A stretch of DNA of 20,723 bases, taken from NCBI GenBank assembly GCA_964575715.1, contig CAZNSG010000211.1, positions 1-20,723 on the forward strand, in the 5' to 3' direction. A program made the position numbers and the translations under genes. The DNA comes from PNAI01 sp964575715. Lineage in GTDB: Bacteria > Pseudomonadota > Alphaproteobacteria > Rhizobiales > Xanthobacteraceae. Numbering within the stretch: position 1 is the stretch's first letter; the number at the start of each line of letters is the position of its first letter. This document shows, one piece after another, positions 1 through 6,327 of this stretch. Under the pieces are notes generated by a model. It made no database searches and was not told the DNA's origin. It was given only the letters and a program-made list of their open reading frames with translations.

Positions 1-224
1 GTCTGGGATGAGGTTGACGACACCTCGATCTTCAAGACAGGACGCCTCGTCCGCTATCGACGATCTCACCTCCGGTTACCGCGCTCGCGGTCGGGCTACC
101 CGCGCAGCGGGCTATCGCGCAGCGATTTTGTGCTGTGGCACTTCACGTCGCCGCACACTCCGTCCGCTTCCGGGGCACAGCGGCGGTTGTCGATTGCGGC
201 ATGCGTCGGCGCAGCGTGGCAACC
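1..224. other. Left-edge non-coding stretch, possibly the tail of a cut-off plus-strand gene
   Basis: Frame 1 on the plus strand stays open from the window edge to a TAG at 226-228. Its first ~20 residues (WDEVDDTSIFKTGRLVRYR) look protein-like, but the rest is arginine/serine-rich translation of tandem hairpins, so a real C-terminal end cannot be claimed. The stretch lies downstream of the minus-strand permease gene that ends at 225. No ATPase gene for that transporter is visible here. Confidence 0.3.
78..126. repeat. Three tandem mini-hairpins
   Basis: Three perfect 5-bp stems follow one another: ACCGC-GCTC-GCGGT (78-91), CCCGC-GCA-GCGGG (99-111) and ATCGC-GCA-GCGAT (114-126), the last followed by TTT. 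The unit recurs about every 15-20 bp with the stem base changed on both arms together, so pairing is kept while sequence varies. It lies ~100 nt past the stop of the minus-strand permease operon. It may act as an RNA 3'-end structure or be a degenerate tandem repeat. Confidence 0.5.
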
Positions 225-1016
225 CTAGCCCTTCACCGTCCGCACCATGCCCCAGCGCAGCACGGTGGCGCGCTCGATCGAGCCGAACACCAGCCGCTCG
301 AAGGCAAAGCCGATGCAGCCGATGACCGCGAGCGAGGCCAGCATCAGATCGGCGTTGAGGAATTCCTTGGCGTCGTAGATCACCCAGCCCAGCCCCCAGT
401 CGGAGGCGGCGAGAAACTCAGCCCCGATCACCGCGATCCACGCCCGCAGGAAGGCTTGCCGCAAACCGGTGATGATGAAGGGCGAGGCGCCCGGCATGAT
501 GACCTTCCAGAACAGCGCGTGCTCGTCGGCGCCCATGGCGCCGGCCGCACGCAGCCACAGCGGATTGACCGCGCGCACGCCCGACCAGGTATTGAGCAGC
601 ATGGGGAACAGCGCCGCATAGAACACGATCAGGATCGCGACCGTGTTGCCGAGACCGAACCAGAGCAGGAACAACGGCACCCAGGCAAGCGAGGGGATTG
701 GCATCAGCGCGCTGGCGAGCGGCAGGAAGAAGTTCTCCACCGGTTTGAATCGGCCCATCAGAATGCCAAGCGGCAGACCGACGACGATCGCCAATGTCAT
801 TCCCGCCAGCACGCGGTAGAGCGTGCTCAATGCATGGCCGAGCATGCTGCCGTCGAGCAGCACGGTAAGCAACGTGCCTGCGACCTTTAGCAGCGTCGGC
901 ATCAGCACGGGTGGAAAATATCCGATCCGCGCAATGGATTCATAAGCCGCGGCGGCGATCACCAGCGTGATCGCAGCGCGATAGTTCGAGCGCGAGCGTT
1001 CGCCTGTGATGTTCAT
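225..1016 (-). CDS. ABC transporter permease, NitT/TauT (SsuC/TauC) type, second of a pair
   Basis: Inner-membrane permease of 263 residues, a normal length for the SsuC/TauC/NrtB family (BPD_transp_1 fold). Hydrophobic segments lie near residues 13-33, 63-88, 97-120, 124-146, 188-205 and 222-245. The cytoplasmic EAA loop, which contacts the ATPase, is visible around 156-186 (AAGAMGA, then IMPGASPFIITGL). The ATG at 1016 was chosen because it overlaps the stop of the upstream permease gene by 4 bp (ATGA), implying translational coupling; the frame extends further upstream only as overlap with that gene. It is clearly paralogous to its partner, so the two may form a heterodimeric channel. No ATP-binding subunit is in the window. 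The substrate is unknown; sulfonates, nitrate and heterocyclic precursors are all carried by this family. Confidence 0.9.
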   Translation of the reverse strand: MNITGERSRSNYRAAITLVIAAAAYESIARIGYFPPVLMPTLLKVAGTLLTVLLDGSMLGHALSTLYRVLAGMTLAIVVGLPLGILMGRFKPVENFFLPLASALMPIPSLAWVPLFLLWFGLGNTVAILIVFYAALFPMLLNTWSGVRAVNPLWLRAAGAMGADEHALFWKVIMPGASPFIITGLRQAFLRAWIAVIGAEFLAASDWGLGWVIYDAKEFLNADLMLASLAVIGCIGFAFERLVFGSIERATVLRWGMVRTVKG

Positions 1017-1849
1017 GACGTGACCATCCCCCAGCGCACGACCGTGAACTTTTCCAGCCGCTGAAATACCAGCTTTTCCAAAGCGAGCCCGAGGATGCCG
1101 ATCACCACAATGCCGGCCAGCATCACATCGGTGTTGAGGAATTCGCGCGCGCCAAAAATCATCCAGCCCAAGCCCCAGGGTACCGATGCCAGCATTTCGA
1201 TGCCGACCAGGATGCGCCAAGCTTGGGCGAGGCCAAGGCGAAGGCCGGTGAGAATATAGGGCAGCGCGCCGGGCAGGATCACCTTGACGAACATCCGCCG
1301 ATTGTTCGCGCCCATGGCCTGCGCGGAACGAATCCAGATTTCCTTGACCGCCTTCACGCCGGTCCAGGTGTTGAAGATAATCGGAAATGCCGACACAAAG
1401 CCGACCAGCAGTACGGCCGACTTATTGCCAAGGCCAAACCAGAGCAGGAACAGTGGCGCGTAAGCGAGGCCGGGAATTGGCGCGCCGATGCTGACCAGCG
1501 GCAGGAAAATATCCTCGGCTCGGCGCGAACGCCCCATGGCGATCCCGACCGCCACACCCACGAGCGCCGCAAGTGCGAAGCCGGATAGTAGGCGGATGAT
1601 TGTGTCCAGGACGTGATGCGGCAAAATGCCGGAGACCGTGAGGCGCACGAATGTCGCGGCGACTACTTCCAATGGCGGGAATAGCCGCGCGTGCGTGGGA
1701 TCAATGACGACGCGCGCCACGAACTCCCAAATGCCGAATACCACCACGAAGGGAAATAAATTGCGCAATACGACCCGCCAGCGTGCATGCTCCGGCGCTG
1801 CCGATGGCGCGGCTGTGAAGGTGCCCGGATTGGCAACGACGTCGGACAT
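1013..1849 (-). CDS. ABC transporter permease, NitT/TauT (SsuC/TauC) type, first of a pair
   Basis: Inner-membrane permease of 278 residues, same family as the next gene. After a ~25-residue soluble N-terminus come hydrophobic segments near 30-48, 83-105, 113-137, 143-162 and 243-260. The EAA loop is at about 176-203 (SAQAMGA, then ILPGALPYILTGL). The start at 1849 (MSDVVANP) was chosen because GAGGA lies 10 nt upstream; the open frame reaches 2008, but those extra residues do not look like a permease N-terminus. It leads the minus-strand pair, and its stop overlaps the next start. It diverges from the operon beginning at 2290, whose third gene encodes a matching periplasmic binding protein, so these are probably parts of one importer. 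Substrate unknown. Confidence 0.9.
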   Translation of the reverse strand: MSDVVANPGTFTAAPSAAPEHARWRVVLRNLFPFVVVFGIWEFVARVVIDPTHARLFPPLEVVAATFVRLTVSGILPHHVLDTIIRLLSGFALAALVGVAVGIAMGRSRRAEDIFLPLVSIGAPIPGLAYAPLFLLWFGLGNKSAVLLVGFVSAFPIIFNTWTGVKAVKEIWIRSAQAMGANNRRMFVKVILPGALPYILTGLRLGLAQAWRILVGIEMLASVPWGLGWMIFGAREFLNTDVMLAGIVVIGILGLALEKLVFQRLEKFTVVRWGMVTS

Positions 1850-1984
1850 GCGATCTGGGTCCTCAACAGCGGGCAGAGATGGTGGGCAAGGATAGTGTAA
1901 TCCGCCGTTGTCCCACAAGACTGTCCTGCCATGCACGCATCTTAACCCGCACAGATTTGATACCAACCCGCATAAATTCTGACT

Positions 1985-2206
1985 CGTCATTCCGGGGCGC
2001 CCGCCCAACGGGTCCGGCCACGCAAGTCGGCTTTAGCCGACTTGCGCTCTCATAACGCCGATCTCGGGTAAACCCGAGATCGGTGGCCGGTCCGATGGTA
2101 AACTCCACCCGAAAGGGCGAAGGCGTGGCGAGCCCGGAATCCATAATCACGGCTGGTGGTTATGGATTCCGGCTCTCGCCGCAACAGCGGCTCAGCCGGA
2201 ATGACG
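1985..2206. repeat. 222-bp composite palindromic intergenic repeat
   Basis: The ends are inverted copies: CGTCATTCCGG at 1985-1995 and CCGGAATGACG at 2196-2206. Inside are three perfect stems. CGCAAGTCGGCT pairs with its complement across a TT loop (2021-2046). CCGATCTCGGGT pairs across an AA loop (2058-2083). CCGGAATCCATAA (2134-2146) pairs with 2160-2172. Repeats with these ends are frequent between genes in Bradyrhizobiaceae. Here it fills much of the 440-bp gap between the divergent permease and methyltransferase genes, so promoters must lie beside it (1850-1984 and 2207-2289). No convincing promoter was identified in the flanks; the right flank is AT-rich at 2218-2234. Confidence 0.8.
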
Positions 2207-2289
2207 AATTGAGAGAGTTGGTTTGATTTATATTGCCGCTCGCCTATCCTCGACGATAAGAACAGCGACAAAACGGGGAGGACCGGACC

Positions 2290-3474
2290 ATGTATCGCGC
2301 CACCAAAGACATTATTCTGCCGACCACCATCACCGGCTCGTTGCCGCGCCCGAGCTGGTACATTGAAAATCTCGGCACGCGGCACTTTCTGGAAGCCATG
2401 GTCAACCGGCGCTTCCGCGAGCAGTACGAGGATGCGCTCACCTGCTTTCTCCGCGATCAGGAACTGGCCGGTCTCGACATCGTTACCGACGGCGATTGCC
2501 GCTTCGATGACGATGTGGGCGGGCAAAGCTGGACCGGTTATCCGCCCAATCACATGAGCGGCTTCGACCACGCAAATCCTATCCCGACGCCGGCGGGGCG
2601 CGGCGGCATCTGGTTTTCGCGCGGACACATCCTGCACGATTATCTGGAATCGCGGGTGATGCCGCCGGTCGTCGGGCCCATCGGCCGCGGCAATCTGCAA
2701 TACACCGCCATGTGGAAGGCGGCGCAGCGGTTCACCGAAAAGCCGGTCAAATGGGGCGCGGTGTCGGCGGAAATCGTCGCCTTCGCGGTGCAGGATCGGC
2801 ACTACAAGAGCATACCGGACCGCATGTTCGCGCTCGCCGACGCTTTCAACGCGGAATATCACGAGCTGGCCGACGCCGGCTGTCCGGTTATCCAGATCGA
2901 GGAGCCGCAAATCCATCTGATCGCGGTGCGCAACATTGTGGACGCGGTGATCAATCCCAAGCTGATGGTCGAGGTGTTCAACCGCACCGTCAAAGGCCTG
3001 CGTGCCAAGACCGAAGTCTGGGCGCATTCGTGCTGGGGCAACCCATCGGCGCAGCGCATGTTCGCACAGGTGCAGACCTACAAGCCTGCGCTCGATGCCT
3101 ACAATCTGGTGGACGCCGATGTGATTACGTTTGAGTCCTCAGCCTCAGGCGGGATCGATCTCGAGGCCATCGGCAAGACCATCACCAGCAAGAAAATCAG
3201 CATCGGCGTCATCGACCATCATACGCTGCAGGTCGAGCGTCCCGAGGAGGTCGCCGCCCAGATTCGCGCGGCGCTCAAGCATATTCCGGCCGACCGCCTG
3301 ATGATCTCGACCGATTGCGGCATGGGGCGCGAGGGCATGAGCCGGCGGCATGCGTTCTACAAGACCGTGGCGCTGGTGCTCGGCACCAACATCGTGCGCA
3401 AGGAGCTTGGCGTGCCCGAGGCAAAGGTGCTCGCGGCCGACGAGCGCTATTCGCTCGTGGTGCCGATAAAATAG
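2290..3474 (+). CDS. MetE-C-like (cobalamin-independent methionine synthase family) zinc alkyltransferase
   Basis: Protein of 394 residues matching the catalytic C-terminal barrel of MetE (URO-D/CIMS-like fold) with no N-terminal half, so it is not a full-length MetE of ~750 residues. The zinc ligands of the family are all visible: His246 and Cys248 in WAHSCWG, Glu282 in TFESSASG, and Cys343 in STDCGMG. The N-terminal substrate loop (TTITGSLPRPSWY) and the IQIEEPQ strand (201-207) are also typical. Family members move methyl or alkyl groups onto thiols: homocysteine in archaeal-type MetE, coenzyme M in epoxyalkane:CoM transferases. Which thiol is used here cannot be read from sequence. GGGGAGGA lies 7 nt before the ATG. 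It is the first gene of the operon with a dehydrogenase and a binding protein, suggesting catabolism rather than methionine synthesis. Confidence 0.85.
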   Translation: MYRATKDIILPTTITGSLPRPSWYIENLGTRHFLEAMVNRRFREQYEDALTCFLRDQELAGLDIVTDGDCRFDDDVGGQSWTGYPPNHMSGFDHANPIPTPAGRGGIWFSRGHILHDYLESRVMPPVVGPIGRGNLQYTAMWKAAQRFTEKPVKWGAVSAEIVAFAVQDRHYKSIPDRMFALADAFNAEYHELADAGCPVIQIEEPQIHLIAVRNIVDAVINPKLMVEVFNRTVKGLRAKTEVWAHSCWGNPSAQRMFAQVQTYKPALDAYNLVDADVITFESSASGGIDLEAIGKTITSKKISIGVIDHHTLQVERPEEVAAQIRAALKHIPADRLMISTDCGMGREGMSRRHAFYKTVALVLGTNIVRKELGVPEAKVLAADERYSLVVPIK

Positions 3475-3521
3475 GGCAAATGGGCACCGCGATCTCACCT
3501 TCACCTCTCCCCGCTGCGCGG

Positions 3522-3736
3522 CTAGGGCATGCACACATCTTTTTTTGGAGCCAAATGCTGAGCAAACAACTTGTTCCGACCTCATCCTGAGGAGGGCGCG
3601 AAGCGCCCGTCTCGAAGGATGGCAGCGCACTCGGAGCTTGTTGCCATGCTTCGAGACGCGGCCTTCGGCCGCTCCTCAGCATGAGGTCTGAAAAATGGGC
3701 TTGCCAGTACCGATTGAAGATGTGTGCATGCCCTAG
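3522..3736. mobile_element. MITE-like element, copy 1 (215 bp), with 10-bp flanking duplication
   Basis: The ends are perfect 20-bp inverted repeats: CTAGGGCATGCACACATCTT at 3522-3541 and its complement at 3717-3736. The element is flanked by a perfect 10-bp direct repeat, CGCTGCGCGG, at 3512-3521 and 3737-3746, read here as a target-site duplication. Removing the element plus one repeat copy restores a perfect hairpin with arms CCTCTCCCCGC and GCGGGGAGAGG around TGC. The core (3579-3687) is an inverted-repeat block, ACCTCATCCTGAGGAG to CTCCTCAGCATGAGGT, shared with copy 2 at 8673-8951. There is no coding capacity, so it would depend on a transposase elsewhere. It splits the intergenic space between the methyltransferase and dehydrogenase genes. 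Confidence 0.8.
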
Positions 3737-3766
3737 CGCTGCGCGGGGAGAGGGTAAGATCGCGAC

Positions 3767-5134
3767 ATGAACCTCCACGCCAAGCTCCTCGAACGCGAGG
3801 CGGCCGGCAGGCCGGTCACCGTCGGCCTGATCGGTGCCGGCAAGTTCGGCACCATGTTCCTTGCGCAGGCCCGGCTGACCAAGGGCCTGCATGTCGTTGG
3901 CGTCGCCGATCTCAATGTCGAGCGCGCACGCAGCCAGCTCAACGCAGCAGGCTGGCCGGCGGAGCAATTCGCTGCATCATCGCTCGGCGACGCGTTCAAG
4001 CAGCGCCGCACCCATGTCACCCTCGACGCCGACGCGCTGATCGCTTTCCCCGATATCGAGGTCATTGTGGAGGCCACCGGCATTCCCGAGGCCGGCATCA
4101 AGCACGCTTTGATGGCGATCGCGCACGGCAAGCACATCGTCATGGTCAACGTGGAAGCGGATGCGCTCGCCGGCCCGCTGCTCGCGCGCAAAGCGCGCAA
4201 CGCGGGCGTGATCTACAGCCTGGCCTGGGGCGACCAGCCGGCGCTGATCTGCGAGCACGTCGACTGGGCGCGCGCCTGCGGCTTCAAGGTGATCGCGGCG
4301 GGCAAGGGCACGCGCTACGAGCCGCACTATCACCAATCGAATCCCGACAACGTGTGGGATATACTCGACAAGTATCTCAAGATCGACGACCGCAAGTCGA
4401 TCAATCCAAAAATGTTCAACAGTTTTGTCGACGGCACCAAGTCGGGGATCGAAATGACCGCGGTGTGCAACGCCACTGGCCTCTTGCCTCAGAGCGAAGG
4501 TTTGGGATTTCCGCCCGCCAGCCGCTTTGAGCTTGCCGACGTGTGCAAACCGAAAACGGCCGGCGGCACCTTGGAAACCGAGGGTGTCACCGAAGTCGTG
4601 TCCTCGGTCACGCGCGACGGCCAAGATGTGCCGCATCATCTCGCGCTTGGCACTTATGTGGTGATCGAGGGCGAGAGCGACTACGCGCGCCGTTGTTTCA
4701 GGGAATATGCCATGCTGCCGGATCGCAGCGGAAGATATGCCGCGCTCTACCGGCCGATCCACATGATCGGGCTCGAACTCGGCATCTCGGTTGCCAGTGC
4801 AGCGCTGCGCAAGGAGCCAACCGGGGCGCCGACGGGATTTCGTTCCGACGTCGTTGCCACGGCCAAGCGCAACCTGAAGAAAGGCGAGATGCTCGACGGC
4901 GAAGGCGGCTTTTGCGTATGGGGCAGGCAGACGCCGGCCGCGCAATCGCTGGATAGCGGATACCTGCCGCTGGGACTGGCGCAGAACGTCAAGCTCGAGC
5001 GCGACATCGCGGCGGGCGAGCGGCTGAAATGGTCCGATGTCGCCTATGACCCAAACGATTTCGCCGTTAAAATACGGCGCGAGATGGAGGCGGCATTCGG
5101 TGGGAGGAATGTCGGTGCCGCCGCGGTGTTATGA
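3767..5134 (+). CDS. Homoserine-dehydrogenase-like NAD(P)-binding protein with C-terminal SAF domain (COG4091 type)
   Basis: Cytoplasmic protein of 455 residues. A Rossmann nucleotide-binding motif is at 20-28 (GLIGAGKFG), followed by the acidic strand end near Asp48 (GVADLN) and the dehydrogenase core (VEATGIPEAG, 101-110). The C-terminal part, about 361-428, is a SAF-type domain (AKRNLKKGEMLDGEGG, then LERDIAAGERL), a fold also found in antifreeze-like, FlgA/CpaB and UxaA/GarD proteins. Database annotations often call this family homoserine dehydrogenase or FlgA, but it lacks the ACT/aspartokinase context of true Hom, and its reaction is mostly unassigned. An oxidoreductase of small polyols or hydroxy acids is likely. 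The ATG at 3767 has only a weak upstream GA-rich stretch (3747-3753), the surviving arm of the interrupted hairpin. The binding-protein gene follows after 40 bp. Confidence 0.85.
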   Translation: MNLHAKLLEREAAGRPVTVGLIGAGKFGTMFLAQARLTKGLHVVGVADLNVERARSQLNAAGWPAEQFAASSLGDAFKQRRTHVTLDADALIAFPDIEVIVEATGIPEAGIKHALMAIAHGKHIVMVNVEADALAGPLLARKARNAGVIYSLAWGDQPALICEHVDWARACGFKVIAAGKGTRYEPHYHQSNPDNVWDILDKYLKIDDRKSINPKMFNSFVDGTKSGIEMTAVCNATGLLPQSEGLGFPPASRFELADVCKPKTAGGTLETEGVTEVVSSVTRDGQDVPHHLALGTYVVIEGESDYARRCFREYAMLPDRSGRYAALYRPIHMIGLELGISVASAALRKEPTGAPTGFRSDVVATAKRNLKKGEMLDGEGGFCVWGRQTPAAQSLDSGYLPLGLAQNVKLERDIAAGERLKWSDVAYDPNDFAVKIRREMEAAFGGRNVGAAAVL

Positions 5135-5174
5135 GGTGATACGCATAAGTAGCGCCAACCCTGGGGAGGAAACC

Positions 5175-6155
5175 ATGAAATCACGCCGATCGATCCTGCA
5201 ATTTGCCGCCGCCGCCACAATCGTCCTTGCCGCGGTTTCGGTGGCGCCGGCGCAGGAAACCAAGCTCACCATTATGGTGTTCCCGGGTATGGCCAACCTG
5301 CCCATCCTCGCGGCCCAATCCAAAGGCTTCTTTGCCAAACGCAACCTTGTCATCGATATCAAGAACGCGCCGAATTCCACCGAATTGCGCAACGGTCTCG
5401 CCGAGGGCCGTTATCAGATCGTGCACGCCGGCATCGACAACAGCATTGCGCTGGTCGAAGCCGCCAAGGTCGATTCGGTCATCTTCTTGGGCGGCGACAC
5501 CGCTTTTAATCATCTGATCGTGCAGGCTGACATCAACTCCTTCAACGATCTTCGCGGCAAGACCGTTGGCGTCGACGCGCCTAACACCGCCTATGCCTTC
5601 GTGCTCTACGCCATGCTCAAGCAGAAGGGTCTCAACAAGGGCGATTACCTGGTGAAGCCGATCGGTGGCTCGCTCGGCCGATTGAATGTGGTGAAGACCG
5701 ACAGGACCATTGCGGCGACGATGCTCAACGTGCCGTTTTCGTTGATGGCAGTGCAGGCCGGCTTGAAGGATTTCGGTTCGGCGGTGAAAGCACTTGGGCC
5801 CTATCAGGGAACCGGCGGATTCGTCCTGCGGTCATGGGCGGCGGCGAATTCCGACACCATGGTGCGATACACGCAAGCCTATATCGAGGGACTGCGCTGG
5901 GCGATGAACCAGGCCAACAAGGCCGAAGCGATCAATCTTTTGATCGAGCGGATCAAGTTGCCGCCGGACATCGCGGCGCGCGCCTATGAGATCGAAAGCG
6001 ATCCGGTCGAGGGATTGGCGAAGGACGCCGCGTTCAATCTCGAAGGTTTCAAGAACGTGCTCAAACTGCGGGTCGAGTCCGAAGGCGGAACACTGGCGGC
6101 GCCGGAAAAATACTTCGACCTGTCCTACTACCAAAAAGCCCTTGCAGGTTTATGA
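5175..6155 (+). CDS. ABC transporter substrate-binding protein, NMT1/SsuA-like
   Basis: Periplasmic binding protein of 326 residues. The N-terminus is a classic Sec signal: MKSRR, a hydrophobic core (ILQFAAAATIVLAAVSV), then a likely cleavage near residues 25-28 (APAQE). The mature part has the NMT1/SsuA pattern: LTIMVFPGMANLPILAAQSKGF (opening lobe, residues 31-52, where the substrate enters), the GLAEGRYQIVHAGIDNS region, and DLRGKTVGVDAPNT. The ATG at 5175 is preceded by GGGGAGGA; the longer frame from 5037 overlaps the dehydrogenase gene and would hide the signal peptide, so it was rejected. It is the third gene of the operon and the natural partner of the divergent permeases at 225-1849. 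No lipobox cysteine is present, so it is soluble. The ligand cannot be named. Confidence 0.9.
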   Translation: MKSRRSILQFAAAATIVLAAVSVAPAQETKLTIMVFPGMANLPILAAQSKGFFAKRNLVIDIKNAPNSTELRNGLAEGRYQIVHAGIDNSIALVEAAKVDSVIFLGGDTAFNHLIVQADINSFNDLRGKTVGVDAPNTAYAFVLYAMLKQKGLNKGDYLVKPIGGSLGRLNVVKTDRTIAATMLNVPFSLMAVQAGLKDFGSAVKALGPYQGTGGFVLRSWAAANSDTMVRYTQAYIEGLRWAMNQANKAEAINLLIERIKLPPDIAARAYEIESDPVEGLAKDAAFNLEGFKNVLKLRVESEGGTLAAPEKYFDLSYYQKALAGL

Positions 6156-6231
6156 GCAGGATCGCCTTCACGCACGGCCTCTGATTGATGCAAGGTGCTT
6201 CGTCGGGGGCATTCATTGTCGGCGAACGAAT

Positions 6232-6320
6232 TGGTGCCCCAAATTGGTGATCTGGCCGGACTCGAACCAGCACGATGTCACCACCACTAGATTTTGAGTC
6301 TGCTCTGCAAACTTTCAGCG
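6232..6320 (-). pseudogene. tRNA-Leu(CAA)-like 3' fragment, degenerate
   Basis: Read on the minus strand, 6305-6254 matches tRNA-Leu from the anticodon loop (CTCAAAA, anticodon CAA) through the long variable arm (GTGGTGGTGACATCGT) to an intact T arm (GCTGG-TTCGAGT-CCGGC). The acceptor end is broken: GGGGCACCA at 6240-6232 would complete it, but 12 extra bases (6241-6252) intervene. The anticodon stem has lost pairs (GCAGA against TCTAG). No D-loop GG or matching 5' acceptor strand (expected GCCCCTG) is found upstream, where the CoxL-like gene ends at 6328. Retention of only the 3' part is what integration of an island at a tRNA gene leaves behind. It is not a functional tRNA as read. Confidence 0.6.
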
Positions 6321-6327
6321 ATTCTGA

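Noticed and set aside
135..890. Long plus-strand open frame over the permease gene
   Set aside because: Antisense to a clear membrane permease; its product is rich in His, Gln, Arg and Asp, as expected from the reverse strand of hydrophobic codons.
2050..3027. Minus-strand frame of 325 codons
   Set aside because: Lies opposite the MetE-C-like gene, which has all four zinc ligands, and runs into the palindromic repeat.
3767..5134. True homoserine dehydrogenase (hom) or FlgA
   Set aside because: The SAF domain at the C-terminus and the catabolic context fit COG4091 rather than Hom; FlgA similarity is limited to the SAF domain.
6205..6240. Terminator for the binding-protein operon
   Set aside because: GGGGCA and TGCCCC can pair over a long loop, but no T-run follows on either strand, and the right arm belongs to the tRNA-like fragment.
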